This document shows positions 1 to 10,132 of a stretch of 64,000 nt of DNA, piece after piece. How positions within the stretch are numbered: position 1 is the first letter of the stretch; each line of letters begins with the position of its first letter. Made by a program: the position numbers and the translations under genes. The notes under the pieces were generated by a model. That model had not been told where the DNA came from. It did no database searches and saw nothing but the letters and a program-made list of their open reading frames with translations. This DNA comes from Pseudomonas monteilii (GTDB lineage Bacteria > Pseudomonadota > Gammaproteobacteria > Pseudomonadales > Pseudomonadaceae): assembly GCA_001534745.1 (NCBI GenBank), contig CP013997.1:3038001-3102000 (forward strand), given 5' to 3'.

Positions 1-230
1 TACAAGGCATACACCTGCCCTTCGTAGCCCACCACATCGAGCGGCCGGTGATACCCGGCGCGCTGGAACAGGGCTTCGACCTCGGCGAAACAGGTGTTGA
101 AATGCACCTTGCCGAAGGGCGTGCGCTCACCGACCACCAGGCCGTCGAGGCGCAGCTCCAGCGCCGCCTCGAGGACGCTGTCCACCTCCATGCGATTGAC
201 GCTGTACTTCAGTTGCTCGACATTGACCAT
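1..230 (-). CDS. Conserved hypothetical protein, truncated by window edge; SOS-controlled
   Basis: The 5' part of a gene read leftwards out of the window; 76 residues are visible, beginning MVNVEQLKYSVNRMEVDS. I do not recognise the family. The visible part is soluble-looking, with no signal peptide or membrane segment. A LexA-type palindrome lies 20 bases upstream of the ATG, so it is probably induced by DNA damage. The start is the first ATG after that operator. Function is unknown, and the rest of the gene lies outside the window. Confidence 0.6.
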   Translation of the reverse strand, partial: MVNVEQLKYSVNRMEVDSVLEAALELRLDGLVVGERTPFGKVHFNTCFAEVEALFQRAGYHRPLDVVGYEGQVYAL

Positions 231-249
231 CGGTTCTCTACCACCCTTA

Positions 250-265
250 CTGTATAGGCATACAG
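250..265 (-). promoter_or_regulatory. LexA operator (SOS box)
   Basis: CTGTATAGGCATACAG has the CTG-N10-CAG form with the AT-rich alternating centre of the gamma-proteobacterial LexA box (CTGTATATATATACAG). It differs only near the middle and lies immediately upstream of the leftward gene at the window edge. Confidence 0.82.
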
Positions 266-310
266 GATAGAGAGCCTGCCAGGCCCCGTCAAACGTCAAA
301 CGCTTCCTCA

Positions 311-547
311 TCAGCGCAGAAAGTGTGCGATCTGCTCCGCATCGAAAGGCCAATCGAGTTCGGCGCCCGTGTCGCACCGCCGCAGGACGGGCACACGCCA
401 GGCATAACGCTCGAAGCACGCCGGGTGTTCGCTGAGGTCGATCAGTTCGACCAGCAAACCGTGATCGACCCAAGGCATGAGCAGGGCTTCGGCCAGTTCG
501 CACAGGTGGCACCCCAGGGTGCCGAACAGCTGGCATTCAGGTGGCAT
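311..547 (-). CDS. Glutaredoxin family protein
   Basis: A 78-residue protein starting MPPECQLFGTLGCHLCELAE. The CHLC motif at the end of the first predicted strand is the CxxC active site of the DUF836/glutaredoxin-like family. The later WRVPVLRR segment supplies the cis-proline (VPVL) typical of the thioredoxin fold. Family members are about 75-85 residues, so this is full length. The ATG was chosen over upstream in-frame codons because GAGAAG precedes it at ribosome-binding distance. It lies just downstream of the ammonium transporter on the same strand (81-base gap). A role in thiol-disulphide exchange is inferred; the partner is unknown. Confidence 0.8.
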   Translation of the reverse strand: MPPECQLFGTLGCHLCELAEALLMPWVDHGLLVELIDLSEHPACFERYAWRVPVLRRCDTGAELDWPFDAEQIAHFLR

Positions 548-628
548 GTGCAGCTTCTCGCATGAAGGAGAACGAGCCGTCAGTCTAAGCCCATCGTCAC
601 CACCGCGCACCTGAGTCGACACAGACGT

Positions 629-1837
629 TCAATCCTGGCTGGTGGCACCGATGCGGTGCAGGGCCAGGTCCGCGCCCTGGAACTCCTGCTCCTGGTCCAG
701 GCGCAGGCCGTGCGTCCACTTGATGACCCCGTACACGGCAAAACCCCCGACCAGCGCCACCAGCACGCCCGCCAGGCTGCCGATCACCTGGCTGATGACG
801 CTGACGCCGCCCAGGCCACCCAACGCGGTCGAGCCGAACACACCACAGGCCAGCCCGCCCCAGAGGCCGCACAGACCGTGCAACGGCCAGACCCCCAGCA
901 CATCGTCGATCTTCCAGCGGTTCTGTGCCGCCGTGAAGCTCCAGACGAACAGCACGCCCGCGATCAGGCCGGTGGCCAGCGCGCCCACTGGATGCATCAC
1001 ATCCGACCCCGCGCACACGGCCACCAGGCCCGCCAGCGGACCGTTGTGCAGGAAACCGGGGTCGTTGCGACCGGCCAGCAGCGTTGCCAGCGTGCCACCG
1101 ACCATGGCCATGAGCGAGTTGATCGCTACCAGGCCACTGATGCCTTCCAGGGTCTGCGCACTCATGACGTTGAAGCCGAACCAGCCGACGATCAGGATCC
1201 ATGAGCCCAGAGCCAGAAACGGGATGCTCGACGGCGCGAAGGCGACCAGCCGGCCATCGCGATAGCGCCCGCGACGTGCACCCAGCAGGATGACCGCCGC
1301 CAGGGCCAGCCAGCCGCCCATGGCATGCACCACCACGGAGCCTGCAAAATCGTGGAACGGTGCACCGAACCGCGCCGCGAGCCAGGCCTGTATGCCCAGG
1401 TTGCCGTTCCAGACGACGCCTTCGAAGGCGGGGTAGACCAGCGCCACGATCAACGCCGTGGCACACAGTTGCGGGGCGAAGCGCGCACGCTCGGCGATGC
1501 CGCCGGAGATGATCGCGGGGATCGCCGCCGCGAACGTCAGCAGGAAGAAGCCTTTGACCAGGGCATAGCCATGGTCCTGGGTCAGCACGGCAGCTGGCTG
1601 GAGGAAGCCGACGCCGTAGGCGATCCAGTAGCCCACGAAGAAGTAGGCCATGGCCGAGACCGCGAAATCACTGAGGATCTTGCACAGGGCGTTGACCTGG
1701 TTCTTGTGCCGTACCGTGCCGACCTCGAGAAATGCGAAGCCCGCATGCATGGCCAGCACCAGAATGGCGCCCATGAGGAGGAACAGTGTGTTGGCGCTCT
1801 GCGCAAGTGCATCGGTGGCCGGGTGTAGCGATTCCAT
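629..1837 (-). CDS. amt: Ammonium transporter, Amt/MEP/Rh family
   Basis: A 402-residue polytopic inner-membrane protein with about 11 hydrophobic segments. It shows the AmtB signature DFAGSVVVHAMGG (pore histidine 1) and, later, DDVLGVWPLHGLCGLWGG (pore histidine 2); both twin histidines and the Asp of the recruitment site are present. It conducts ammonium/ammonia into the cell. No glnK (PII) lies beside it, unlike the usual glnK-amtB operon, so this is probably a secondary Amt. No convincing sigma-54 promoter was found upstream, although an imperfect TGCACC/GTGCCA dyad lies at 1889-1906. Confidence 0.93.
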   Translation of the reverse strand: MESLHPATDALAQSANTLFLLMGAILVLAMHAGFAFLEVGTVRHKNQVNALCKILSDFAVSAMAYFFVGYWIAYGVGFLQPAAVLTQDHGYALVKGFFLLTFAAAIPAIISGGIAERARFAPQLCATALIVALVYPAFEGVVWNGNLGIQAWLAARFGAPFHDFAGSVVVHAMGGWLALAAVILLGARRGRYRDGRLVAFAPSSIPFLALGSWILIVGWFGFNVMSAQTLEGISGLVAINSLMAMVGGTLATLLAGRNDPGFLHNGPLAGLVAVCAGSDVMHPVGALATGLIAGVLFVWSFTAAQNRWKIDDVLGVWPLHGLCGLWGGLACGVFGSTALGGLGGVSVISQVIGSLAGVLVALVGGFAVYGVIKWTHGLRLDQEQEFQGADLALHRIGATSQD

Positions 1838-2135
1838 CGGACGGTTACCTGAAAAAAGGCACCCTTAATGCTCAATCGACCGTTTCTGTGCACCCTTTCA
1901 GTGCCAGACCCACGTAGACTTGGTGGGAATGAGCACGGTCTTCGGGCGCGATACGGGGCAAGCGGGGTGTCTTGTAAGGAGTGTGATCCCTGTGCGTGAA
2001 AAATCATGCACGCATCCGGTGCGGCATCTAAGATTTTGCGCAAGGACAAAGCAAAGGCTGTACCAAGCCCTCATGCTGAACCTTCGAAGCGGTCCGAGAC
2101 TCGAACCCTCCACACACCTTTGCAGGGAGACACGC

Positions 2136-2447
2136 ATGACCACCTCGGTAAAGCAGGCACAAGACATCCTCAGGGAAGACATCCAGGCGCTGATTCGTGA
2201 TACCGAAAAGCTGCTGACCGATACCGCCGACATCGCCGGCGACCAGGCCACCGAGTTGCGCGGGCAGATCGAAGACCGCCTGCTGCAGGCGCGCCAGACC
2301 CTGGAATCGACCCACGACACGGTACGCCAGCGCGGCGAAGAAGCCCTGTGCGTCGCCGACGACTACATCCGTGAAAAACCCTGGCAGGCGGTCGGCATTG
2401 CCGCTGGCGTCGGTCTGCTGATCGGCCTGTTGGCCAATCGTCGCTAA
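2136..2447 (+). CDS. DUF883 family (YqjD/ElaB-like) membrane-anchored protein
   Basis: 103 residues starting MTTSVKQAQDILREDIQALI, with long amphipathic, glutamine- and glutamate-rich helices followed by one C-terminal membrane segment (VGIAAGVGLLIGLLANRR). This is the layout of DUF883 proteins such as E. coli YqjD and ElaB, which are tail-anchored inner-membrane proteins that can bind ribosomes in stationary phase. AGGGAG precedes the ATG. It is the first gene of a three-gene operon resembling E. coli yqjD-yqjE-yqjK. Confidence 0.88.
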   Translation: MTTSVKQAQDILREDIQALIRDTEKLLTDTADIAGDQATELRGQIEDRLLQARQTLESTHDTVRQRGEEALCVADDYIREKPWQAVGIAAGVGLLIGLLANRR

Positions 2448-2456
2448 GGAACCTCC

Positions 2457-2837
2457 ATGGACAATGAAACAGTGGAGACCGGCAGTGCCTCGACCGTGCG
2501 GCGCTTGAGCGCCTCCGTGCTCGGCCTGCTGCATGGTCACCTGGAACTGTTCGGCATCGAGCTGCAGGAGCAGAAGACCCGTTCGCTGAGGCTGTTGCTG
2601 TTCGCAGGCCTGGGCCTGTTGTTCGCGCTGCTGCTGTTGCTGGCGCTGTCAGGTCTGCTCCTGATACTGGTCTGGGATACCTACCGCCTGACGGGCATCA
2701 TCGGCCTGTGCATCTTCTACGCCCTGGCCACGCTCTTCTGCGGCCTGCGCGTGAAGGCTGCCGTGTTCGATGAGTCGTCACCGTTCCACGCCACCCTCGA
2801 AGAACTTGCCAAGGACCGGGAGCGCCTGTTGCCATGA
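2457..2837 (+). CDS. Phage holin family protein (YqjE-like)
   Basis: 126 residues. An N-terminal amphipathic stretch is followed by two close hydrophobic segments (LLLFAGLGLLFALLLLLALS and a second around IIGLCIFYALATLF), then a charged tail ending EELAKDRERLLP. This is the Phage_holin_3_6 / YqjE topology. The name is historical; the protein is chromosomal, lies beside a DUF883 gene and is not evidence of a prophage. It starts 9 bases after the DUF883 stop and its stop overlaps the next start (ATGA). Confidence 0.85.
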   Translation: MDNETVETGSASTVRRLSASVLGLLHGHLELFGIELQEQKTRSLRLLLFAGLGLLFALLLLLALSGLLLILVWDTYRLTGIIGLCIFYALATLFCGLRVKAAVFDESSPFHATLEELAKDRERLLP

Positions 2838-3166
2838 GCCTGCCTACTCTTCCCGATTCACGTAATCCACGCGAACTGCGCAAGGCCTTGCTGCGTCTGC
2901 GCATGGAGATGCACCGCCAGGAAATCCGTCAGGAGACGTCCACGCTGCTGTCGCCGCTGCACCGCTTGCGTTCCATGGGCAGTTCGCTGCAAGGTGGCAT
3001 GGGCTTGAACCATGCGCCGCTGTGGGGCGTCAGCGCGGTCAGTGCCCTGGGCTTCCTGACCGGCAAGAGCGCACGCGGCGGCAAGCTGACGCGCCTGGTG
3101 CGCATCGGTGCGACCTTGATCCCGTTGGCGCGCCTGCTGCTTCAGGTACGTCGCCAACGCCACTGA
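2834..3166 (+). CDS. YqjK-like conserved hypothetical protein
   Basis: 110 residues, very basic (ELRKALLRLRMEMHRQEIRQ at the N-terminus and VRRQRH at the C-terminus), with a weakly hydrophobic middle. It starts within the stop codon of the preceding gene (ATGA overlap), so it is translationally coupled as the third gene of the yqjDEK-like operon. By position it corresponds to P. aeruginosa PA3042. Function is unknown; association with the inner membrane or envelope is inferred from operon context only. Confidence 0.75.
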   Translation: MSLPTLPDSRNPRELRKALLRLRMEMHRQEIRQETSTLLSPLHRLRSMGSSLQGGMGLNHAPLWGVSAVSALGFLTGKSARGGKLTRLVRIGATLIPLARLLLQVRRQRH

Positions 3167-3223
3167 AGGATGCCCTGTGCCCTGTCGCGGGCAGCCAGAC
3201 CTTTACCTGACCGGAGATCGACC

Positions 3224-4555
3224 TTGGACTGGCAGACCCTGCTGACCCGCGAACGCCTGGGCAAGGCGCTGTACAGCCCTGAAGAGCTGGGCCGCAGCCC
3301 CTTCCACAAGGACCACGACCGCGTCATCTTCTCTGGCGCGTTCCGGCGCCTGGGTCGCAAGACCCAGGTCCACCCGGTGACCAGCAACGACCACATTCAT
3401 ACCCGCCTGACCCACTCCCTGGAAGTCAGTTGCGTAGGGCGCTCGCTCGGCATGCGCGTGGGCGAAACCTTGCGCGATGCCCTGCCCGACTGGTGCGCAC
3501 CGAGCGACCTGGGCATGGTGGTGCAGTCGGCCTGCCTGGCCCATGACATCGGCAACCCTCCGTTCGGCCATTCGGGCGAAGATGCGATTCGCCACTGGTT
3601 CCAGCAAGCTGCGGGTCGTGGCTGGCTGGACGACATGAGCGATGACGAGCGCGGCGATTTTCTCAACTTCGAAGGCAACGCCCAGGGCTTCCGGGTGCTG
3701 ACGCAACTGGAGTACCACCAGTTCGAGGGTGGCATGCGCCTGACCTACGCCACCCTGGGCACGTACCTCAAGTACCCCTGGAGCGCGCGGCATGCCGATG
3801 CGCTGGGTTACAAGAAGCACAAGTTCGGTTGCTACCAGAGTGAACTGCCCCTGCTGGAGCAGATCGCCGGGCGACTGGGCCTGCCGCAACTCGACGAGCA
3901 GCGCTGGGCACGCCATCCGCTGGTCTACCTGATGGAAGCGGCGGATGACATCTGCTATGCCCTGATCGACCTGGAAGACGGGCTGGAAATGGAGCTGCTG
4001 GACTACGCGGAAGTCGAAGCCCTGCTGTTGAACCTGGTGGGCGACGACCTGCCGGACACCTACCGGCAACTGGGGCCGAACGACTCGCGGCGGCGCAAGC
4101 TGGCGATCCTGCGCGGCAAGGCCATCGAGCACCTGACCAATGCAGCGGCGCGTGCCTTCGTCGAACAACAGTCTGCCCTGCTCGAGGGTCGCTTGAGTGG
4201 TGATCTGGTCGAGCACATGCATGGGCCGGCCAAACAGTGCGTGCTGCAGGCCAAGGACGTGGCGCGCAAGAAGATCTTCCAGGACAAGCGCAAGACGCTG
4301 CACGAGATCGGCGCCTACACGACCCTGGACATCCTGCTCAACGCCTTCTGTGGCGCTGCGCTGGAGCAGCACGGTGGGCGCTCGCCCTCGTTCAAGAGCC
4401 GCCGGGTGCTCGACCTGCTCGGCAACAATGCGCCTTCGCCCGAGGGCTCGCTGCACGCAGCCTTCCTGCGCATGATCGACTTCATCGCCGGCATGACCGA
4501 CAGCTATGCCAGCGAGATGGCGCGCGAGATGACCGGTCGTGCCAGCGGCGCCTAG
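3224..4555 (+). CDS. dgt: Deoxyguanosinetriphosphate triphosphohydrolase-like protein
   Basis: 443 residues starting (TTG) [25 protein letters not shown]. The HD-domain metal ligands are visible: HTHSLEV-type histidine (THSLEV), then [15 protein letters not shown] with H107-D108. Such enzymes hydrolyse dGTP or other dNTPs to the nucleoside and tripolyphosphate. Length equals the usual pseudomonad Dgt-like protein. The TTG at 3224 was chosen because GGAG precedes it by 7 bases and the protein then begins exactly as homologues do; an upstream in-frame ATG at 3170 has no conserved sequence. It follows the yqjDEK-like genes on the same strand. Confidence 0.93.
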   Translation: MDWQTLLTRERLGKALYSPEELGRSPFHKDHDRVIFSGAFRRLGRKTQVHPVTSNDHIHTRLTHSLEVSCVGRSLGMRVGETLRDALPDWCAPSDLGMVVQSACLAHDIGNPPFGHSGEDAIRHWFQQAAGRGWLDDMSDDERGDFLNFEGNAQGFRVLTQLEYHQFEGGMRLTYATLGTYLKYPWSARHADALGYKKHKFGCYQSELPLLEQIAGRLGLPQLDEQRWARHPLVYLMEAADDICYALIDLEDGLEMELLDYAEVEALLLNLVGDDLPDTYRQLGPNDSRRRKLAILRGKAIEHLTNAAARAFVEQQSALLEGRLSGDLVEHMHGPAKQCVLQAKDVARKKIFQDKRKTLHEIGAYTTLDILLNAFCGAALEQHGGRSPSFKSRRVLDLLGNNAPSPEGSLHAAFLRMIDFIAGMTDSYASEMAREMTGRASGA

Positions 4556-4824
4556 AGACGAGCCACGGGGTCGCCGCTAACGACACAGGTCGAGCGCTCA
4601 CGTATGCCTTTGGCAGCAGACTGCCGTGGCGCACTCTCTACGGCGGCCTTCTCACGCTGATTCGACACACGCTAAGCCGCGCGTCGAATCAGCATTTTGT
4701 AGCCTTAGCGATTTTTTGCTGTAGTCCTTTTCCTAGATAACTCTTAAAGCCCGAACGCTCATGTCCGTCATCTAACAACTGAGCTAAGGTGCTGCCCTGC
4801 CTCCGACATCTATGGAAAGTTAAT

Positions 4825-5445
4825 ATGTATTCTGTCTTCATTGTCGATGATCACCCGGTCATTCGCCTGGCCGTTCGCATGTTGCTGGAAAACCAAAGTT
4901 ACAAGGTCGTGGGTGAGTCCGATAACGGTGTGGATGCCATGCAGATGGTTCGCGAGTACCGTCCGGATCTGGTCATTCTCGACATCAGCATCCCGAAGCT
5001 GGATGGCCTGGAAGTCCTGTCGCGCTTTCAATCCATGGCGCTGCCCATGAAGGTGCTGGTGCTGACGGCGCAGTCCCCTGCCCTGTTCGCCGTGCGCTGC
5101 ATGCACTCTGGCGCCGCCGGGTATGTCTGCAAGCAGGAAGACTTGAGCGAACTGTTGAGCGCCATCAAGGCCGTACTGTCCGGTTACAATTATTTCCCCA
5201 GCCAGGCCATCAATCCGGCTCAAGAAAACGAGAGCCGTGACCTGGAACTATTCAAACTGGTCAATGATCGCGAACTCATGGTGTTACAACTTTTTGCACA
5301 AGGCCGCAGCAACAAGGAAATCGCATCCGGCATGTTTCTCAGCAACAAGACCGTCAGTACCTACAAGAAACGTCTGATGCAAAAGTTGCGCGTCAACTCG
5401 CTGGTCGAACTCATCGACATCGCCAAACGTAACGCCCTGGTGTAA
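4825..5445 (+). CDS. rocA2: LuxR/NarL-type response regulator RocA2-like
   Basis: 206 residues. The receiver domain occupies residues 1-120, with the acidic pocket in FIVDDHP and phospho-acceptor D53 in LVILDISIPKLDG. The C-terminal LuxR helix-turn-helix is at about 140-200 (NKEIASGMFLSNKTVSTYKKRLMQKL). It belongs to the BvgA/EvgA class. Its position between dgt and a BvgS-type kinase matches rocA2 (PA3045) of P. aeruginosa, whose pathway controls cup fimbriae and efflux genes. The start has weak ribosome-binding sequence (GGAAAG). It precedes the kinase gene by 7 bases; no rocR-like EAL regulator is nearby. Confidence 0.78.
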   Translation: MYSVFIVDDHPVIRLAVRMLLENQSYKVVGESDNGVDAMQMVREYRPDLVILDISIPKLDGLEVLSRFQSMALPMKVLVLTAQSPALFAVRCMHSGAAGYVCKQEDLSELLSAIKAVLSGYNYFPSQAINPAQENESRDLELFKLVNDRELMVLQLFAQGRSNKEIASGMFLSNKTVSTYKKRLMQKLRVNSLVELIDIAKRNALV

Positions 5446-5452
5446 CCGAATC

Positions 5453-8400
5453 ATGCATGGATTCGTCACGTGGCTGTACGTCGGGTGGCTGCTGGTGGTT
5501 TGCCAGGTCTCGGTCGCCTTCGACGCCAAGGCCAGCCCCCAGGCCCCTGCGCCGCTGATGCTGCTCGACCGGGGCCATCCGGGGCCTGTGAAGGTTATTC
5601 TGAATGCACAGCAGCGACGCTGGCTCGCAGGACGCCACGAACTGCGCCTCGGGACGTCAGCGCCCGACTATCCGCCTTTTGACATCACGTCCGGTGGGCG
5701 AGACTATCAGGGGTTGACCGCCGACCATGCGGCAGTCCTGGGGACAAGCCTGGGATTGCCGATCAAGGTGTTGCGTTTTCCTGACCGGCAGGCAGCGATC
5801 CGCGCCTTGAAAAACGGCCAGATCGACCTGCTGGGCAGTGCCAATGGCTACGAGGCGGCCTCCGCAGACCTGAGCCTTTCGATCCCGTACGCGACGGACC
5901 AGCCTGTGCTGGTGACCCGGGAGAATGAAGAGCGCCCCCTGGACACAGGCTTGTCCGGCCTGCGCCTGAGCATGCTCTACCATTACCTGCCTCTGTCCGA
6001 GGTGCATGCGGCGTATCCCGGCGCCACCTTGCAGAGTCATCCCACACCCGCCAGCGCCTTGAATGCCGTGGCCTTCGAGCAGGCCGACGTGTTCATCGGC
6101 GATACCATTTCCACGCTCTACCAGCTCAACCAGGGCCACCTGCCCAACTTGAAGATGGCCACCTTCGGCAAGCATGAGGCGGTCGGCTTCGGTTTCGCCC
6201 TGCGCCGTGACGACACCGTCCTGCTGGAGCTGGTCAACGCCGTTCTGTCTGCCCTGCCGGCATTGACCCGCAAGGATATCTTCGAGCGCTGGAGTACCGG
6301 CAGCGATACCCTGATGACCGATCGCAAGCTGCAGCTCTCCGAGCGCGAGGAACGCTGGCTGCGCGAGCATCCGGTCATGCGCGTGGTGATCGACGAAACG
6401 GCAGCGCCGCTGACCTTCTTCGACAAGCATGACAACTTTCGCGGCATTGCCGCCGACCTTCTGGAACTGATCCGCCTACGGACCGGGTTGCGTTTCGATG
6501 TCATACGGGTCACCAGCACCGAGGAGATGGTGCGCCAGATCCGGGAAGGCAAGGCCAACGTGATCGCCGCCATCGCCCATCCCAAGCGGTACGCCGACCA
6601 ACTGAGCGCCAGCCGTCCCTACCTGGAAACGTCCTATGTGCTGATCAGCAAGCAGGGGGATCGACAGCCGGCCTCCCTGGAGGACCTGGCCCATCGGAAA
6701 CTGGCCATCCCGCGGGATACGCCCCTGGCCGAGAAGCTGGCGCGACAGTACCCGCACATCCTGCAGACCATCACCGACGGCACGCCCAGGGCGATCGCGC
6801 TGCTCAAGGACGGCCAGGTCGATGCCACGGTCGCCTCCCTGGTCGACGCCAACCATGCCCTGGCCAACGACGCGGAGCTGGTCATGCGTAGCACGGTCAG
6901 CGAAGCGCCCGCCGTGTTCTCGATGGCGACGCCCTTGCGATGCCAGGAACTGGCCCAGATCCTCGACAAGGCTCTGCTGAGCATTTCGCCCGAGGAGCTG
7001 GCCGTCATCAACAGCCGCTGGCGCGGCTACAGCCACCATGACGACGCACGGTGGCAGGCCTACCAGCGCATCGTGCTGCAGGTCGTCGTCGGCACGATCC
7101 TGCTGCTGGTACTGTCGCTGATCTGGAATACCCGGCTGCGTCGCCAGATCCTCCAGCGTGAACGCGCCGAGCGGGCCTTGAACGATCAGATGGCGTTCAT
7201 GCGTGCGCTGCTCGATGGCACGCCGCACCCGATGTACGTGCGCGATCGCGAAGGCCGCATGCAGACCTGCAACCAGAGTTACCTGGACACCGTCCAGGCG
7301 AGCGCCGAGCAGGTCATCGGCAAGCGCCTGCAGGACAGCGTGATGAGCAATTGCGCCTACACACGTCAGATCCAGGCTGACTACCTGAAGGTCCTGGAGC
7401 AGGCCAAGCCGCTGATCACCGACCGCCCGCTGCGCCTGAAGGACCGCGAGCTGACCATCTACCACTGGATCCTGCCCTACCGCGATTCGCTCGGGCAGGT
7501 CCAAGGGATCATATGCGGCTGGATCGACATCAGCGATCGACGCAAGCTGGTGCAGGACCTCAGCCTGGCCAAGCAGCGCGCCGATCAGGCCAACCGGGCC
7601 AAGAGCACGTTCCTGGCGACCATGAGTCACGAGATCCGCACCCCGATGAATGCCGTGCTCGGCATGCTCGAACTGGCGCTCAAGCATGCCGACCAGGGGC
7701 GCCTGGAACGTGAAGCGATCGCCGTGGCGCACCGCTCGGCCAAGGACCTGCTCAAGCTCATTGGCGACATTCTCGATTTCGTCCGAATCGAATCCGGCCA
7801 CCTGAGCCTGAGCCCGGAACCCGTGGCCGTGGCCGAGCTGGTGGAAGCGGTGAGCGGCATGTTCGATGGACTGGCCCGGCAAAAGGGGCTGACGCTGGAG
7901 GTGGACATTGCGGCCGATGCACGCTGTCATGCGCTGCTCGATCCGATGCGCTTCAAGCAAGTGCTGTGCAACCTGATCGGCAACGCCATCAAGTTCACCG
8001 ACCATGGCCAGGTACGCATCGGCATGCGCAAACGGGAAGCCGAAGGCACGGGCGCCACGTACCTGGACCTGGACGTGCGCGACAGCGGCATCGGTATCCA
8101 CGAGGACGATCTCAAGCGCCTGTTCACCGCCTTCGCCCAGGTCGATCCGGACAGTGACCGTGCCCGTGCCGGGACGGGTCTGGGCCTTGCGATCAGCCGG
8201 GCCATCTGCCAGCTGATGGGCGCCAGCCTGACCATGGACAGCCTGCTGGGCGTCGGGACACGGGTACGCCTGTCGGTGCCCCTGCAGGCCGTCGATCCTG
8301 TCCGCGAGCCAGAACCTGTCACCTGCATCGAAACGCCCGATGCGCGCTTGCGCGTGCTGGTGGTGGACGATCACCCTGCCAACGTCATGCTGATGGGTCA

Positions 8401-9148
8401 GCAACTGGCGTTCCTCGGCGTGCACCACCAAAGCGCGAGCCAGGGGGAAGAAGGCCTGGCGCGTTGGCGCGAGGCCCCTTTCGATGTGCTGGTGATCGAT
8501 TGCAACATGCCGGTCATGAATGGGTACCAGCTGGCCCGCCGTATCCGCGAAGAGGAGGCCCGTACCGGGCGCCCTCGCTGCACGCTGTTAGGCTATACGG
8601 CCAATGCCCAGCCTGAAATCCTTCAACAGTGCCTGGAAGCTGGCATGGACGACTGCCTGTTCAAGCCCATCGACCTGCAGGCCCTGGGCAGACGACTGGC
8701 CCACATCGTCCCCCTGGCGGCCTCCGCGGCCGTCGGGCGAATCGACCTGAAAGGGCTGGACGCGATCGATGGTAACGACCCGCAGGAGCGTCGACGTCTG
8801 CTGGACACCTTGCGTCAATGCCTGCACCAGGACGTCCTGGCGGTGATGGCCGTCGATCCCGACACCCAGCGCGAGGCGCTGTCCGAACTGGCGCACAAGG
8901 TCCTCGGACCGGCCCGCCTGCTGGGCGCCGAAGCCTTGTGCGCAGCCTGTGAAGCGTTGCAATGCGACGCGCTGACGGCACCCTCCTGGCAGCTCAGGCA
9001 ACGACGCCAGGTGCTGGCCCGGCACATGCGTCGGGTCGAGAAGGCCCTGCGCGATGCCCTTCAGGCCCAGGCCGGCTCGAGAGCGTTCCAGCCGGGGCAG
9101 GGTTCGCACGGCTCGGCCGCCGGATCGCCTGGGATCGGCGAGGCTTAA
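5453..9148 (+). CDS. rocS2: BvgS/RocS2-type hybrid sensor histidine kinase
   Basis: 1231 residues. Order of parts: signal/TM segment (1-22), two tandem periplasmic SBP_bac_3 venus-flytrap domains (about 50-290 and 300-535), a transmembrane helix (about 545-565, [15 protein letters not shown]), a PAS domain (about 580-700), HisKA with phospho-His H726 ([10 protein letters not shown]), HATPase with GTGLGLAIS, a receiver with D1016 ([11 protein letters not shown]), and a C-terminal Hpt domain with H1148 (ELAHKVLG). It is a complete phosphorelay in one protein feeding the adjacent RocA2-like regulator. Ligands are unknown; BvgS/RocS homologues sense small metabolites or have constitutive activity. 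Confidence 0.82.
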   Translation: MHGFVTWLYVGWLLVVCQVSVAFDAKASPQAPAPLMLLDRGHPGPVKVILNAQQRRWLAGRHELRLGTSAPDYPPFDITSGGRDYQGLTADHAAVLGTSLGLPIKVLRFPDRQAAIRALKNGQIDLLGSANGYEAASADLSLSIPYATDQPVLVTRENEERPLDTGLSGLRLSMLYHYLPLSEVHAAYPGATLQSHPTPASALNAVAFEQADVFIGDTISTLYQLNQGHLPNLKMATFGKHEAVGFGFALRRDDTVLLELVNAVLSALPALTRKDIFERWSTGSDTLMTDRKLQLSEREERWLREHPVMRVVIDETAAPLTFFDKHDNFRGIAADLLELIRLRTGLRFDVIRVTSTEEMVRQIREGKANVIAAIAHPKRYADQLSASRPYLETSYVLISKQGDRQPASLEDLAHRKLAIPRDTPLAEKLARQYPHILQTITDGTPRAIALLKDGQVDATVASLVDANHALANDAELVMRSTVSEAPAVFSMATPLRCQELAQILDKALLSISPEELAVINSRWRGYSHHDDARWQAYQRIVLQVVVGTILLLVLSLIWNTRLRRQILQRERAERALNDQMAFMRALLDGTPHPMYVRDREGRMQTCNQSYLDTVQASAEQVIGKRLQDSVMSNCAYTRQIQADYLKVLEQAKPLITDRPLRLKDRELTIYHWILPYRDSLGQVQGIICGWIDISDRRKLVQDLSLAKQRADQANRAKSTFLATMSHEIRTPMNAVLGMLELALKHADQGRLEREAIAVAHRSAKDLLKLIGDILDFVRIESGHLSLSPEPVAVAELVEAVSGMFDGLARQKGLTLEVDIAADARCHALLDPMRFKQVLCNLIGNAIKFTDHGQVRIGMRKREAEGTGATYLDLDVRDSGIGIHEDDLKRLFTAFAQVDPDSDRARAGTGLGLAISRAICQLMGASLTMDSLLGVGTRVRLSVPLQAVDPVREPEPVTCIETPDARLRVLVVDDHPANVMLMGQQLAFLGVHHQSASQGEEGLARWREAPFDVLVIDCNMPVMNGYQLARRIREEEARTGRPRCTLLGYTANAQPEILQQCLEAGMDDCLFKPIDLQALGRRLAHIVPLAASAAVGRIDLKGLDAIDGNDPQERRRLLDTLRQCLHQDVLAVMAVDPDTQREALSELAHKVLGPARLLGAEALCAACEALQCDALTAPSWQLRQRRQVLARHMRRVEKALRDALQAQAGSRAFQPGQGSHGSAAGSPGIGEA

Positions 9149-9223
9149 CGCGTATAGTGGTGCCCCTCGGGGCGTTGCCGTGAAAGCGGGCCCCTTCGCC
9201 CTTTCCGTCACTGCGGCACTTCG

Positions 9224-10132
9224 ATGTCCTTGAATTTCGACCTCAACGATCTGCAGGCCTTTCGCGCCGTCGTCGAGAATGGCAGCTTTCGCAAGGCTGC
9301 CGAAGCCATCCGCATCACCCAGCCTGCGCTCAGCCGACGCATCGAGAAGCTCGAGACGGCGTTGAACGTGAAGCTGTTCGAGCGCACCACGCGCCGGGTC
9401 AGCCTGACCACGGTCGGGCGGGCGTTCCTGCCCCAGGCCGAACGCGTGCTGGACGAGGTGGACCTGGCGCTGATGACCATCGGCAACAAGCGCTCATCGC
9501 GCATCGGCAGCGTCACCATCGCCTGCGTGCCATCGACCGCCTACTATTTCATGCCCACGGTGGTCAGCGCCTTCCATCAGGCCTACCCGAACATCGTGGT
9601 GAAGCTTCTGGACGCCAGTGCCAACGATGTGAACACGGCGGTGGCCTGCGGAGAAGCCGATTTTGGCGTCAGCTTCAGCGGCAACCTGGCCCCCGAGGTG
9701 GATTTCGAGCTGCTCTTGCAGGAGCGCTACGTGATCGCCTGCCGCAAGGACCACGTACTGGCCGACCGCGAGCAGGTCAGCTGGGCGGAGATGTTCACCC
9801 ATGCGCACATCGGGCTGGACGAAACATCGGGTAACCGGCTCTTGATGGACCAGGCACTGGTGAACGTGCAACCCGCGCGGCCCAGCATCTGCCTGACCCG
9901 CCACGTCACCACCATGCTCGGTCTGGTCGAGGCGGGCCTGGGCATCGCGCCGGTGCCGTCCATCGCGATGCCCGTGGGCGAGCATCCCTTGTTGAAAAGT
10001 GTGCCGTTGATCGAGCCTGAAGTGCTCAGGAACGTCGGCCTGATCCAGCGTCGAGGTCGCACATTGACCCCGGCCGCACTCGATCTGATCGAGCGCATCC
10101 GGGACATGCGCCGGCACTCAGCGGGAGACTGA
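9224..10132 (+). CDS. LysR-family transcriptional regulator
   Basis: 302 residues. The N-terminal winged helix (LQAFRAVVENGSFRKAAEAIRITQPALSRRIEKLE, residues about 7-41) is the classic LysR DNA-binding motif. A periplasmic-binding-protein-like effector domain (about 90-295) follows. Its 3' end overlaps the convergent binding-protein gene by 15 bases. It plausibly controls the neighbouring binding protein/transporter pair, but no operator could be identified. The ATG has only weak Shine-Dalgarno sequence. Confidence 0.88.
   Translation: MSLNFDLNDLQAFRAVVENGSFRKAAEAIRITQPALSRRIEKLETALNVKLFERTTRRVSLTTVGRAFLPQAERVLDEVDLALMTIGNKRSSRIGSVTIACVPSTAYYFMPTVVSAFHQAYPNIVVKLLDASANDVNTAVACGEADFGVSFSGNLAPEVDFELLLQERYVIACRKDHVLADREQVSWAEMFTHAHIGLDETSGNRLLMDQALVNVQPARPSICLTRHVTTMLGLVEAGLGIAPVPSIAMPVGEHPLLKSVPLIEPEVLRNVGLIQRRGRTLTPAALDLIERIRDMRRHSAGD

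Noticed and set aside
1889..1906. Sigma-54 promoter or NtrC site in front of the Amt gene
   Set aside because: The GG-to-GC distance is 12 instead of 10 bases, so it is not a functional -24/-12 element; the TGCACC/GTGCCA dyad is too imperfect to call as NtrC.
2457..2837. Holin-family gene as a sign of a prophage or lysis cassette
   Set aside because: It belongs to the chromosomal yqjDEK-like operon; no endolysin, phage structural or integrase genes are near.
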